Assembly: GCA_026984895.1 (NCBI GenBank)
Contig: JALSRF010000274.1
Location: forward strand, 1 to 11,943
DNA: 11,943 bases
Direction: 5' to 3'
Source of the DNA: Paracoccaceae bacterium
GTDB taxonomy: Bacteria > Pseudomonadota > Alphaproteobacteria > Rhodobacterales > Rhodobacteraceae
Below the pieces are notes generated by a model. That model saw nothing but the letters and a program-made list of their open reading frames with translations. It ran no database searches and was not told the DNA's origin. Below are positions 1 to 7,410 of this stretch, in pieces. The stretch's first letter is position 1; each line of letters begins with the position of its first letter. The position numbers were made by a program, and so were the translations under genes.

Positions 1-896
1 AAGGGCGAGACCCCCATCAGGTTCAGCCCGTTCTGGGTGAGCGCCACGATCATCACCCCCAGCACGCAGCCCAGCACCGAGCCGCGCCCGCCGCCCAGAC
101 GCGCGCCCCCCAACACCACCGCCGCCAGCACGTCCAGTTCGCGCCCGATCAGCGCGTTGGGCACCACTTCCTGCACGATGTTCACCTGCATCAGCCCGCC
201 GATCCCGGCCATCATTCCCATCCAGCCGAAGGCCAGGAACTGCATCAACGCGATGTTGATGCCCAGCCGGCGCGCGCCCTCCGGGTTGTCGCCAAAGGCA
301 TAGAGCTGGCGGCCCAGCGTGGTGCGGTTGATCAGCAGCCAGGTGGCGCCCAGGCACAGGCCCATCACCGCCACCGGCAGCGTCAGCTCAGCCCAGGTTC
401 CGTCTGCGGTCTGATGTTCGAAGATGATGATCCGGTCCACCCACCAGTCGGGCAGGTTGTAGAGGAACCGCCCCGAGGTGAAGAACATCAGCAGCCCGAA
501 AAAGGCGTTGAAGGTGGCGATGGTGACAACGATGGTGATGATGCGGAAATGGTGGATCAGGGTCGCATTGACAAAGCCCAGCAAGATCCCCAGCCCTCCG
601 GCCACGATGAAGCCGATCGCCCAGTTGCCGCCACCCAGTGCCTCGAACACATAGACCGCCACATATTGCACGACCGAGGCCGCCACCGCGAAGGAAATGT
701 CGATGCCGCCTGCGATCAGCACCACCAGCAGCCCGGCCGCCCAGATCAGGTTGACCGCGGTGTTGTTCAAAAGCGCCGTGAAGTTCACCAGGGTAAAGAA
801 GCTGTCCGAGGCCAGGCTCAGGAACAGCACGATCGCCAGCACCACCAGCAAAAGGCGCGCTTCGGTCGGGTAATCGCGCAGGAATGCCTTAACCAT
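1..896 (-). CDS. Sugar ABC transporter permease (RbsC/XylH-type), 3' end outside window
   Basis: This inner-membrane permease belongs to the BPD_transp_2 family and would form the channel for the sugar delivered by the binding protein encoded at 3056-4045. About 298 residues are visible, starting at MVKAFLRDYPTEARLLLV and reaching NGLNLMGVSP at the window edge, so roughly the last 30 to 40 residues and the stop are missing. Typical family landmarks are the AGGIDISFAVAAS segment after the second hydrophobic stretch, the cytoplasmic loop AFGDNPEGARRLGI, and the late GGARLGGGRGSVLG motif. Several long hydrophobic helices fill the rest. The start is supported by a GGAGG ribosome site at 906-910, nine bases upstream, and it overlaps the ATPase stop by eight bases, so the two genes are probably translationally coupled. 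A second permease gene may follow outside the window. The family is clear; the substrate is not. Confidence 0.93.
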   Translation of the reverse strand, partial: MVKAFLRDYPTEARLLLVVLAIVLFLSLASDSFFTLVNFTALLNNTAVNLIWAAGLLVVLIAGGIDISFAVAASVVQYVAVYVFEALGGGNWAIGFIVAGGLGILLGFVNATLIHHFRIITIVVTIATFNAFFGLLMFFTSGRFLYNLPDWWVDRIIIFEHQTADGTWAELTLPVAVMGLCLGATWLLINRTTLGRQLYAFGDNPEGARRLGINIALMQFLAFGWMGMMAGIGGLMQVNIVQEVVPNALIGRELDVLAAVVLGGARLGGGRGSVLGCVLGVMIVALTQNGLNLMGVSP

Positions 897-2403
897 AGAC
901 CGCGGCCTCCAGTTCCCTGAGCGTGACCTTGCGCGGGTCGTATTCGCCCCGGATGCGTCCGCCGGCCATGTGCAGCACACGGTCGGCGTTGAAATAGACC
1001 TCGGGCACCTCGTCCGAGATCATCAGGATCGCAAGCCCCTGTTCCGCCAGGTCGCGAATGATGCGGAAAATGCCGGCGCGCGCGCCCACGTCCACGCCCA
1101 CGGTCGGGCTGTCGAGGATCAGAACCCGCGGGTTGGTGGCCAGCCATTTGGCCAGAACCACCCGCTGCTGGTTGCCCCCCGAAAGGGTCGAGACCGGATC
1201 ACCCGGCTGGCCGATCTTGATCGAAAGCTCGCGCAGCCAGTGTTCCACGCGCCCGGCCTTTTCGGTGGGCGAAATCAGCCCCGTGCGCCCGGAAATGCGC
1301 GGCAGGATCGGCAGCACGATATTGTCGGCAATCGCCTGCGGCTGCACCAGCCCCAGCGACAGGCGATCTTCAGAGACATAGGCGATGCCCGCGGCCACCG
1401 CATCGCGGTTCGAGCGCAGGTGCAGTTCGCGCCCCGACAGGCGGATGGTGCCCGCATCGGGCCGGGTCATGCCGAACAACGCGTGCCCCAACTCGCTGCG
1501 CCCGGCACCGATCAGCCCGGTCAGGCCCACGACTTCGCCCTCGTGGAGGGTAAGGCTCACATCCTCGAATTCACCATGGCGGCTCAGCCCCTCGACCTCC
1601 AGAACCGCGGGTGCCCCCGCCATGTCGCGCGCCGCCACTTCAGCGCCAAACGTCTTGCCGGTCATCAGTTCGGCAAGGCGCGATTGCGTCATGCCCTCGG
1701 CCTCGAAAACGCCGACCAGCTTGCCGTCGCGCAGCACCGTGACCCGGTCGGCGATGTCCAGCACCTCTGCCAGCCGGTGGCTGACGAACACCACCGAAAC
1801 CCCGCGCGCCGCCAGCTTGCGCACCACCCCCAGCAGGCTGTCGGTTTCCGATTGCGTCAGTGAGGCGGTCGGCTCATCCATGAAGATCAGCCTTGCGTCG
1901 CTGACCAGCGCGCGCGCAATCGCCACGATCTGGCGCTGGGCAATCGGCAGGGTGTTGAGCCGCGCATCAAGGTCGATATCCTCGCCCAGAGTTTCAAGGA
2001 TTTCGGCCGAACGCGCGCGCAGGCGGCGGTAACTGACCAGCCGGGGCAGGTTGCCCAGGAGCGTCTCGAAGGCGATGTTCTCGGCCACGCTCATTTCGGG
2101 AAACAGCGCCAGGTCCTGCCAGATCACGGCGATGCCGTTCTGGCGCGCGACATTGGGCGTGAGCGAGGTGACGCTTTGTCCCGCAAAGGCCATCTCGACC
2201 CCGGCTTCGGGGGTGTAGACGCCGGTGATGATCTTGATCAGCGTGGACTTGCCACAGCCGTTTTCGCCGGCCAGGCAGTGCACCTCGCCCGGCAGCACCT
2301 CGAAGGAAACGTCGTCCAGCGCATGCACGCCGCCGAACAGCTTGGAAACATGCCGGAAGGAAATGGCAGGAACGTCGCGCTGCGCGGTCTTGTCGAGCGG
2401 CAT
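889..2403 (-). CDS. Sugar ABC transporter ATP-binding protein, two NBDs (RbsA/MglA-type)
   Basis: This 504-residue protein has two fused nucleotide-binding domains, as in RbsA, MglA and AraG, and would power import through the adjacent permease at the inner membrane. Domain 1 has Walker A GENGCGKST at 46-54, a family-typical degenerate signature LPIAQRQ, and Walker B with D176-E177 (FMDEPTAS). Domain 2 has the family-typical degenerate Walker A GLIGAGRSE (296-304), a good LSGGNQQ signature at 407-413, and Walker B ILDSPT at 429-434. In that last motif the usual glutamate after the aspartate is serine (S432). The start MPLDKTAQRD was chosen because it lies five bases after the SIS gene stop; the frame stays open further upstream, but that part lies across the SIS gene in another frame. 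The 3' end overlaps the permease start by eight bases. The substrate is inferred only as a sugar. Confidence 0.94.
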   Translation of the reverse strand: MPLDKTAQRDVPAISFRHVSKLFGGVHALDDVSFEVLPGEVHCLAGENGCGKSTLIKIITGVYTPEAGVEMAFAGQSVTSLTPNVARQNGIAVIWQDLALFPEMSVAENIAFETLLGNLPRLVSYRRLRARSAEILETLGEDIDLDARLNTLPIAQRQIVAIARALVSDARLIFMDEPTASLTQSETDSLLGVVRKLAARGVSVVFVSHRLAEVLDIADRVTVLRDGKLVGVFEAEGMTQSRLAELMTGKTFGAEVAARDMAGAPAVLEVEGLSRHGEFEDVSLTLHEGEVVGLTGLIGAGRSELGHALFGMTRPDAGTIRLSGRELHLRSNRDAVAAGIAYVSEDRLSLGLVQPQAIADNIVLPILPRISGRTGLISPTEKAGRVEHWLRELSIKIGQPGDPVSTLSGGNQQRVVLAKWLATNPRVLILDSPTVGVDVGARAGIFRIIRDLAEQGLAILMISDEVPEVYFNADRVLHMAGGRIRGEYDPRKVTLRELEAAVYG

Positions 2404-2408
2404 CGGCG

Positions 2409-2963
2409 CTATTCCAGGTTGGTGTGGTTGGCGCGCATGTCCTCGGCGCTGATGCCAAGGCGCGCCATCAGCTTGAGGATCAGGACCTCGAACAGCACGA
2501 ACAGCGCGCCTTCGTAGAGCGAGCCCATCGGCAGCACCGATGTGCGCGCCTCGCCCTGATCGTCGGCCATGGTCTGGGCCGGCAGGTGCAAGACGTAATC
2601 GGCCAGCGCCGCGCCGCGGCTGTCGGGCTGGGCGGTGATGAACAGGACCGTGGCACCCGCGTCCCGCGCCACCTGCATCAACGCCAGACCGGTTGAAATC
2701 TCGCCCGGCCCGATGGTGACAACGAACAGGTCGCCCGGCCCCACCGGTGGCGTGGTCATGTCGCCTTCCACATGGGCATCCAGCCCCATGTGGTAAAGCC
2801 GCATGGCAAACCCCATGATCTGCAGCTTTTCGCGCCCGCCGGCAAACACCACGATCCGTTTTGCCTCTGCGATCATCCCGGCCGCGTGATCCACGGCGGT
2901 ATCGTCCAACCGGTCGAAGACCCCGGCCAATTCGTTCAGTGCCTGCCTGTAAAGTGACGACAT
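2409..2963 (-). CDS. SIS-domain protein resembling 6-phospho-3-hexuloisomerase (HxlB-like)
   Basis: This 184-residue protein fills one sugar isomerase (SIS) domain, the usual size of 6-phospho-3-hexuloisomerases. Similarity to that family is visible in FAMRLYHMG (52-60), TTPPVGPGDL (70-79), PMGSLYEGAL (145-154, keeping E151) and the C-terminal NHTNLE (H180), which correspond to the family's MRLMHLG, TTP, PMG(S/T)xFE and RHxNL motifs. The loops expected to hold the sugar phosphate differ: the usual GRSG reads GREK (43-46), and the usual SGSG(E/R)T reads IGPGEI (84-89). The substrate may therefore not be a normal phosphohexulose. The start at MSSLYRQAL is supported by an AAGGTGG ribosome site eight bases upstream; an in-frame ATG at 3020 lacks such support. 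The gene lies between the binding-protein and ATPase genes of the transporter, which suggests it acts early on the imported sugar. Family is fairly certain; reaction is not. Confidence 0.85.
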   Translation of the reverse strand: MSSLYRQALNELAGVFDRLDDTAVDHAAGMIAEAKRIVVFAGGREKLQIMGFAMRLYHMGLDAHVEGDMTTPPVGPGDLFVVTIGPGEISTGLALMQVARDAGATVLFITAQPDSRGAALADYVLHLPAQTMADDQGEARTSVLPMGSLYEGALFVLFEVLILKLMARLGISAEDMRANHTNLE

Positions 2964-3008
2964 CTGCCGGCCCACCTTTTTGAGAAACCCGCCCCCGCCA
3001 GCGAGGGT

Positions 3009-3040
3009 GGGAAAGGCCACGGCATCGCGCAGCCTTTCCC
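3009..3040 (-). terminator. Intergenic stem-loop after the binding-protein gene (attenuator or mRNA stabiliser)
   Basis: A perfect nine-base inverted repeat, GGGAAAGGC and GCCTTTCCC, flanks a 14-base loop, starting 15 bases after the stop of the binding-protein gene. No clear run of T follows on the minus strand, so full termination is unlikely. A second weaker GC-rich hairpin (CCCTCG-CTGG-CGGGGG) lies between it and the SIS ribosome site. The likely role is to protect or partly terminate the message so that the binding protein is made in excess. Confidence 0.6.
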
Positions 3041-3055
3041 CTTTTCATGTATCAA

Positions 3056-4045
3056 TCACAGACCCAGGTCGGCCAGCCCGTCAACCGTGTCCTTGTTGAT
3101 CGGGATGAGGTTGTCCGTGATGATGTTGTGAGTGGCGGTGTCAGGGTGCACTTCGCCCAGGCCTTCGATGGTCATGCCGTCGGTGATCGGGGTGCCTTCC
3201 GCCAGCATCTTGCCGATGCGCACGAAGACCCGTCCGGCTTCGGCCGGGTTCCACATGAACCCGCCAAGGATCGCCCCGCTTTTCACCAGCTTGCGGCCCT
3301 GTCCGGGAGAGAACGGCCCAAGCACGAAGAACTTGCCGATCATCCGGCGCTCTTCGATGGCGCGCCCGGCGCCGATCGGGCCCTGGCTGCCGAAGGCAAG
3401 AATACCCTTGAGGTTCGGATGCGCGGCCATCAGGTCCAGCGTCGTCTTGCGGCTGTCGTCCACGCTTTCGGCCACCCCGTAGCGATCGCCGATCAGTGTC
3501 ATTTTCGGGTAATTTTCCTTCAGGTAGGCTATTGCGGCATCGGCCCAGGCATTGTGCAGCGGCACCGTCAGAGAGCCGACGAACACCGCATATTCGCCTT
3601 CACCGCCCATCGCCTCTGCCAGCAGCTTTGCGTGGGTTTCGCCAAAACCCTTGACCGAGGCCAGTTCGAAATCCCAGTCCTTGTTCTTGATCCCGGGGCC
3701 TTCGTGCGAAACCACCTTGATACCTGCGGCCATGGCCTTCTTGAGCACCGGTTCAAGCGCCTTTTCGTCATTGGGGACCACGCCGATGACATCCACCCCC
3801 TTGGCGATCAGGTCCTCGATGGCGCGCACCTGCAAGGCCGGGTCCGCACTGGTCGGCCCGATCATCGTCGCGTCAACCCCAAGCTTGGCTCCGGTTTCCT
3901 TGATCCCGGTTTCCATGGCGTTGAACCAGGGGATGCCGCCAATTTTCACGACGATTCCCATCGTCGGCTTGTCCTGTGCCTGCGCGCCAAACGCGAACGC
4001 AACTGCGAGCGCGGCGCCGGCCAGAACGGTTGAAAGTTTTTTCAT
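3056..4045 (-). CDS. Periplasmic sugar-binding protein of ABC transporter (Peripla_BP_4, LsrB/RhaS-like)
   Basis: This 329-residue protein is the secreted substrate receptor of the operon. A signal peptide runs from MKKLSTVL to GAQA, with cleavage expected before QDKPTMG (after residue 23). The mature protein opens with MGIVVKIGGIPWFNAM and continues with DPALQVRAIEDLIAKGVDVIGVVP, the typical first-lobe pattern of ribose/autoinducer-type binding proteins. Later blocks such as VVSHEGPG, LAFGSQGPIGAGRAIEE and VLGPFSPGQGRKLV are in place and the length is normal. The second ATG of an ATGATG pair was chosen because it lies five bases after GGAGG, whereas the first would have a spacing of only two. 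It is the first gene of a minus-strand operon with the SIS protein, ATPase and permease, and its upstream region holds two likely LacI operators. Automatic pipelines may call it an autoinducer-2 binding protein; nothing nearby supports that ligand. Confidence 0.92.
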   Translation of the reverse strand: MKKLSTVLAGAALAVAFAFGAQAQDKPTMGIVVKIGGIPWFNAMETGIKETGAKLGVDATMIGPTSADPALQVRAIEDLIAKGVDVIGVVPNDEKALEPVLKKAMAAGIKVVSHEGPGIKNKDWDFELASVKGFGETHAKLLAEAMGGEGEYAVFVGSLTVPLHNAWADAAIAYLKENYPKMTLIGDRYGVAESVDDSRKTTLDLMAAHPNLKGILAFGSQGPIGAGRAIEERRMIGKFFVLGPFSPGQGRKLVKSGAILGGFMWNPAEAGRVFVRIGKMLAEGTPITDGMTIEGLGEVHPDTATHNIITDNLIPINKDTVDGLADLGL

Positions 4046-4083
4046 CATGTCCTCCCAAAGACGTGACCGGGGTATCCGGCCAT

Positions 4084-4103
4084 TTGCACAAACGATTGTG
4101 CAA
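4084..4103. promoter_or_regulatory. Probable LacI-family operator 1 (perfect palindrome)
   Basis: The site reads TTGCACAA-ACGA-TTGTGCAA: two perfect eight-base inverted arms around a central CG, the usual design of LacI-family operators. It lies 39 bases upstream of the binding-protein start codon, a position suited to blocking transcription of the transporter operon. Binding by the divergent LacI protein is inferred. Confidence 0.75.
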
Positions 4104-4172
4104 TCCGTGAAACGAAAACCCGAGATGCGCACCCCACCCGGTCGGCGAACGCGCAAGTCTTGAGAATCGCCA

Positions 4173-4192
4173 ATGCACAATCGATATTGCAC
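4173..4192. promoter_or_regulatory. Probable LacI-family operator 2 (imperfect copy)
   Basis: The site reads ATGCACAA-TCGA-TATTGCAC and matches operator 1 at 15 of 20 positions, again centred on CG. Seven of ten base pairs are symmetric. The centres of the two sites are 89 bases apart. This copy is nearer to the lacI-type gene (start 4261) and may serve autoregulation or DNA looping with operator 1. Confidence 0.6.
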
Positions 4193-4260
4193 ATCGCATC
4201 AAATAACCGCAGACTAGTCAAGACCTATCGTCAGACCAACACAACGAAGACGGCGCGCTC

Positions 4261-5310
4261 ATGCCAAACAAAAAGCAGAAACCCACGATCTACGACATCG
4301 CCAGGGCCAGCGGCGCGTCGCCGTCTACCGTAAGCTCGGTGCTCAACGGCACCTGGAAAAGCCGCCGCATCAGCGAAGATACGGCCAAGCGCATTCAGCA
4401 GATTGCCGCCAGCCGGGGATACTCGGCGAACCTTCAGGCCCGGGGGTTGCGCAAGGCAAAATCGGGGCTGGTGGGGATGATCCTGCCGGTGCATGACAAC
4501 CGGTTCTTCTCCTCGATCAGCCAGAGTTTCGAGGCCAATGCGCGCGAACGCGGGCTGTGCCCCGTGATCGCCTCGACCCTGCGCGACCCACAGGAAGAAA
4601 TCCGCACGGTCGAGACACTGATTTCCTACGCGGTCGAGGCCCTGTTCATCGTCGGCGCCACCGACCCGGAGGCGCTCAGCCGGGTTTGCCGGGCCGCCAA
4701 CGTGCCATTCCTGTTCGTCGACCTGCCGGGGCCCGATGCGCCCTCGGTCGTGTCCGACAACTACCACGGCGCGCAGGTGCTGACGCAAACGATCCTGTCG
4801 GAAATGCCGGCATCTGTCACCGGGAAGCGTGCGCGGCCCTATTTCATCGGCGGCACGGCGGATGACTACGCCACCAGCCGCAGGATCGAGGCCTTTCGCA
4901 GAACGGCCACCGACACCCTGGGCCAGGTGCATGACGAGCAGATCATCGCCTGCGGCTATGCCCCGGGGAGGGCGGCACGCGAAATCCGCGACCTGTGCGA
5001 CAGGCTGGGCGGGTTGCCGGCGGGGTTGTTTGTCAATTCACTAACCGCCTTCGAAGGGGTTCTGGGCCACTTCGTCACCCTGCCCGGAGACGCCTTCGAC
5101 GAAACCGCCATCGGCTGCTACGACTACGACCCGTTCGGCGCCTTTCTGCAATTCCCGGTGCACATGGTGCGCCAGAACTCGGACGCACTGATTACCACGG
5201 CTTTCGAGCAGTTCGACACCGGCGATTTCAGCCCGCGGATGATCGAGATCAAACCCGACCTGATCGCGCCGCGCACCATCTATCGCGGCCGCTTTGTGGA
5301 ATTCGGGTAG
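4261..5310 (+). CDS. LacI-family transcriptional regulator
   Basis: This 349-residue protein is a sugar-responsive DNA-binding regulator, most likely the repressor of the divergent transporter operon. The N-terminal helix-turn-helix spans about residues 9-30 (TIYDIARASGASPSTVSSVLNG), followed by the RGYSANLQARGLRK hinge region. A periplasmic-binding-protein-like effector domain starts near residue 63 (GLVGMILPV) and runs to the end. In the recognition helix the positions usually read as TVSRVLNG are TVSSVLNG, so the conserved arginine is serine at 26. Length is normal. The ribosome site is weak (GAAGACGG upstream). Two CG-centred palindromes lie in the 215-base gap to the binding-protein gene. 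The stop lies nine bases from the stop of convergent xylG, with no evident terminator. The effector is unknown. Confidence 0.93.
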   Translation: MPNKKQKPTIYDIARASGASPSTVSSVLNGTWKSRRISEDTAKRIQQIAASRGYSANLQARGLRKAKSGLVGMILPVHDNRFFSSISQSFEANARERGLCPVIASTLRDPQEEIRTVETLISYAVEALFIVGATDPEALSRVCRAANVPFLFVDLPGPDAPSVVSDNYHGAQVLTQTILSEMPASVTGKRARPYFIGGTADDYATSRRIEAFRRTATDTLGQVHDEQIIACGYAPGRAAREIRDLCDRLGGLPAGLFVNSLTAFEGVLGHFVTLPGDAFDETAIGCYDYDPFGAFLQFPVHMVRQNSDALITTAFEQFDTGDFSPRMIEIKPDLIAPRTIYRGRFVEFG

Positions 5311-5319
5311 CCCGAAGAT

Positions 5320-6066
5320 TCAGGCCGCTTTCGGGTTCTTGCCAAGGATGATCATCGACAGCAGATCGTCGTCAGTGACATCGCCGATGGCCACAGTCCC
5401 CACCAGCTTGCCGTTCTTCATCACGCTGGCGCGGTCGCAAAGCTGCATCACGTCATGGATGTCATGGCTGATCAGGAAAATCCCGATGCCTTCGCTTTTC
5501 AGCTGCATGATCAGGTCGGCAACCATCCGGGTTTCCTGCGGCCCGAGCGCCGCGGTGGGTTCGTCCATGATCAGGATGCGGGCATTGAAATAGACCGCGC
5601 GCGCAATCGCCACCGATTGCCGCTGCCCGCCCGACAGCGCCGACACGGGGGAAGAGAATTTCTGAAAATTCGGGTTCAGCCGGGCCATGATCCTGCGCGC
5701 TTCGGCCTCCATCGCGCTCTCGTCGATCAGCCCCAGCGGGGTCACCAGTTCGCGCCCCAGGAACAGGTTCGACGAGGCATCCAGGTTGTCGGCCAGCGCC
5801 AGCGTCTGGTAGATCGTCTCGATGTTGTAGCCGCGCGCATCGCGCGGGTTGGTGATCCGTGCCTGTTCGCCGTTGATGAAGATCTCGCCGGCGTCGGCTT
5901 GATAGGCCCCGGACAGCACCTTGATCAGCGTGCTCTTGCCGGCGCCGTTGTGGCCGAGAAGGCCCACGACCTCGCCCGGGAACAGATCGACGCTGACGTG
6001 ATCCACCGCCTTGACGCCGCCGAACGACACCGAGATGTCGCGCATTTCCACCAGTGGTGTGCTCAT
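5320..6066 (-). CDS. xylG: Xylose ABC transporter ATP-binding protein XylG (single NBD)
   Basis: This 248-residue ATPase has one nucleotide-binding domain and should work as a homodimer on the cytoplasmic face of XylH. All motifs are intact: Walker A GHNGAGKST at 38-46, Q-loop Q87, signature LSGGQRQ at 144-150, Walker B ILIMDEPTA with D168-E169, and the switch histidine H201 in LISHD. Escherichia coli XylG has two fused domains of about 510 residues, but short forms like this are common in alphaproteobacterial XylFHG and FrcABC-type transporters. The start codon overlaps the xylH stop in an ATGA junction, so translation is coupled, and it is the last gene of the xylF-xylH-xylG operon. The xylose assignment rests mainly on XylF. 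Confidence 0.9.
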   Translation of the reverse strand: MSTPLVEMRDISVSFGGVKAVDHVSVDLFPGEVVGLLGHNGAGKSTLIKVLSGAYQADAGEIFINGEQARITNPRDARGYNIETIYQTLALADNLDASSNLFLGRELVTPLGLIDESAMEAEARRIMARLNPNFQKFSSPVSALSGGQRQSVAIARAVYFNARILIMDEPTAALGPQETRMVADLIMQLKSEGIGIFLISHDIHDVMQLCDRASVMKNGKLVGTVAIGDVTDDDLLSMIILGKNPKAA

Positions 6067-7376
6067 GCCCCGTCCCCCGTCTTGCGCCGATAGATGATGT
6101 CCACCAGCACCGCCAGCACCAGCACCGCGCCCACGACGATGTTCTGCAGCGGCGCATCCACCCCCACCATGGCCATGCCCGATTGCAGCGACTGCATGAT
6201 CAGCGCCCCCAGAATGGCGCCGTAGATGGTGCCGAACCCGCCCGACAGCGCCGTGCCGCCGATCACCGCCGCGGCGATCACGCGCAACTCGTCCAGCGTG
6301 CCGATGTCATTTGAATGATAGGTCAGCCGGGCCGAGGCCACCACCGCCGAAATCGCCGTCAACGCCCCCATCAGGGCAAAGACCTTGACCGTCAGCCAGC
6401 GGGTGTTGATACCCGAAAGCTCGGCCGCATCCGGGTTGCCGCCGGTGGCGAACACGTAGCGCCCGAACCGGGTGCGCCGCGCGATCAGCGTCATCGCCAC
6501 CGCCACCGCGATCAGCACCAGCACCGAAATCGGCAGGCCGTAGGCGGCGGTGAAGCCTTCGGGCATGGTCTCGCCGCGCGCCTCGAACAGGCGCTTGAGC
6601 CGGCGCACCGGCACCTCGTAGGCGTTGAGCGTGGCGACAAACCCCAGGATCGCGCCCGACATGATCGCGGCCATGACGAGTTCGGCCCAGAGCGGCTTTA
6701 CCGCGAAGCCATGCGCCAGCTTGGCGCGCCGCGCCGCCCAGAGCCCGTAAAGCGCCGCCGCCACAGCCAGCGCGCCGATGATCCAGCTTGCGCCGGCGCC
6801 GATGGTGCCGTTGGTGCCGCCGAAGATCATGAAGTTGCTGTCCAGCGGGCCGATGGTCTGCCCCTTGGTCATGTACCAGGCGACATTGCGCCAGACCAGC
6901 AGACCGCCCAGCGTGACAATGAAGGCCGGGATCGTGAGATAGCCGATCAGCCAGCCCTGAAATCCGCCGATCAGGGTGCCGGTCAGAATGCCGACCACAA
7001 TGGCGATGGGCGCCGTTGCCGGATGGTCAAGCCCCAGCCCCAGCATGTTCGGCAGGATCTGCGTCTGCGTCATCGCCATGACCGCCGAACAGGTGGCCAG
7101 CAGCGAGCCGACGCTCAAATCGATATTGCGGGTGACGATCACGAAGACCATGCCGGTGGCCATGATCGCCACACTCACCGTCTGGATCGTCAGGTTGAAA
7201 ATGTTGCGCGGGGTCAGGAAGCGGCCGTCGGTGATCAGGTTGAAGGCAAGGCTCAGGATCACGAAGGCACCGATCATCCCCAGCAGGCGGGTATCGATTT
7301 CCAGCGTCCGCAGGAGGCCCGGCCGCTGCGCGCCGCTCTTGTCCACCGGCTCGGTGGCTTCGGTCTTCATGCTCAT
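6063..7376 (-). CDS. xylH: Xylose ABC transporter permease XylH
   Basis: This 437-residue inner-membrane permease belongs to the BPD_transp_2 family and would carry xylose delivered by XylF. A hydrophilic N-terminus of about 30 residues leads into many hydrophobic helices. Family motifs are VTRNIDLSVGS (about 81-91), the cytoplasmic loop ATGGNPDAAELSGI starting at residue 310, and GGTALSGGFGTIYGA near the end. It is longer than Escherichia coli XylH (about 390 residues), partly because of a middle insertion rich in charged residues (VRRLKRLFEARGE). The start at MSMKTEATE is not certain; MKTEATE two codons later is equally possible since the ribosome site is weak. It lies 82 bases after xylF, across a stable hairpin, and overlaps xylG by four bases. 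Confidence 0.92.
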   Translation of the reverse strand: MSMKTEATEPVDKSGAQRPGLLRTLEIDTRLLGMIGAFVILSLAFNLITDGRFLTPRNIFNLTIQTVSVAIMATGMVFVIVTRNIDLSVGSLLATCSAVMAMTQTQILPNMLGLGLDHPATAPIAIVVGILTGTLIGGFQGWLIGYLTIPAFIVTLGGLLVWRNVAWYMTKGQTIGPLDSNFMIFGGTNGTIGAGASWIIGALAVAAALYGLWAARRAKLAHGFAVKPLWAELVMAAIMSGAILGFVATLNAYEVPVRRLKRLFEARGETMPEGFTAAYGLPISVLVLIAVAVAMTLIARRTRFGRYVFATGGNPDAAELSGINTRWLTVKVFALMGALTAISAVVASARLTYHSNDIGTLDELRVIAAAVIGGTALSGGFGTIYGAILGALIMQSLQSGMAMVGVDAPLQNIVVGAVLVLAVLVDIIYRRKTGDGA

Positions 7377-7410
7377 CGTTTCCGTATTTCCAACTCACCC
7401 GCAGGAAAAT

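Noticed and set aside
889..3048. A single 719-codon open frame that would fuse extra protein to the N-terminus of the double ATPase
   Set aside because: The part above 2403 runs through the SIS gene in a different frame and gives arginine-rich, low-complexity protein. The ATPase fold starts right after MPLDKTA, and the SIS frame matches a known family.
3056..4045. Autoinducer-2 (LsrB) function for the binding protein
   Set aside because: Resemblance is at family level only. None of lsrK, lsrF or lsrG is nearby, and the operon contains an isomerase-like gene instead.
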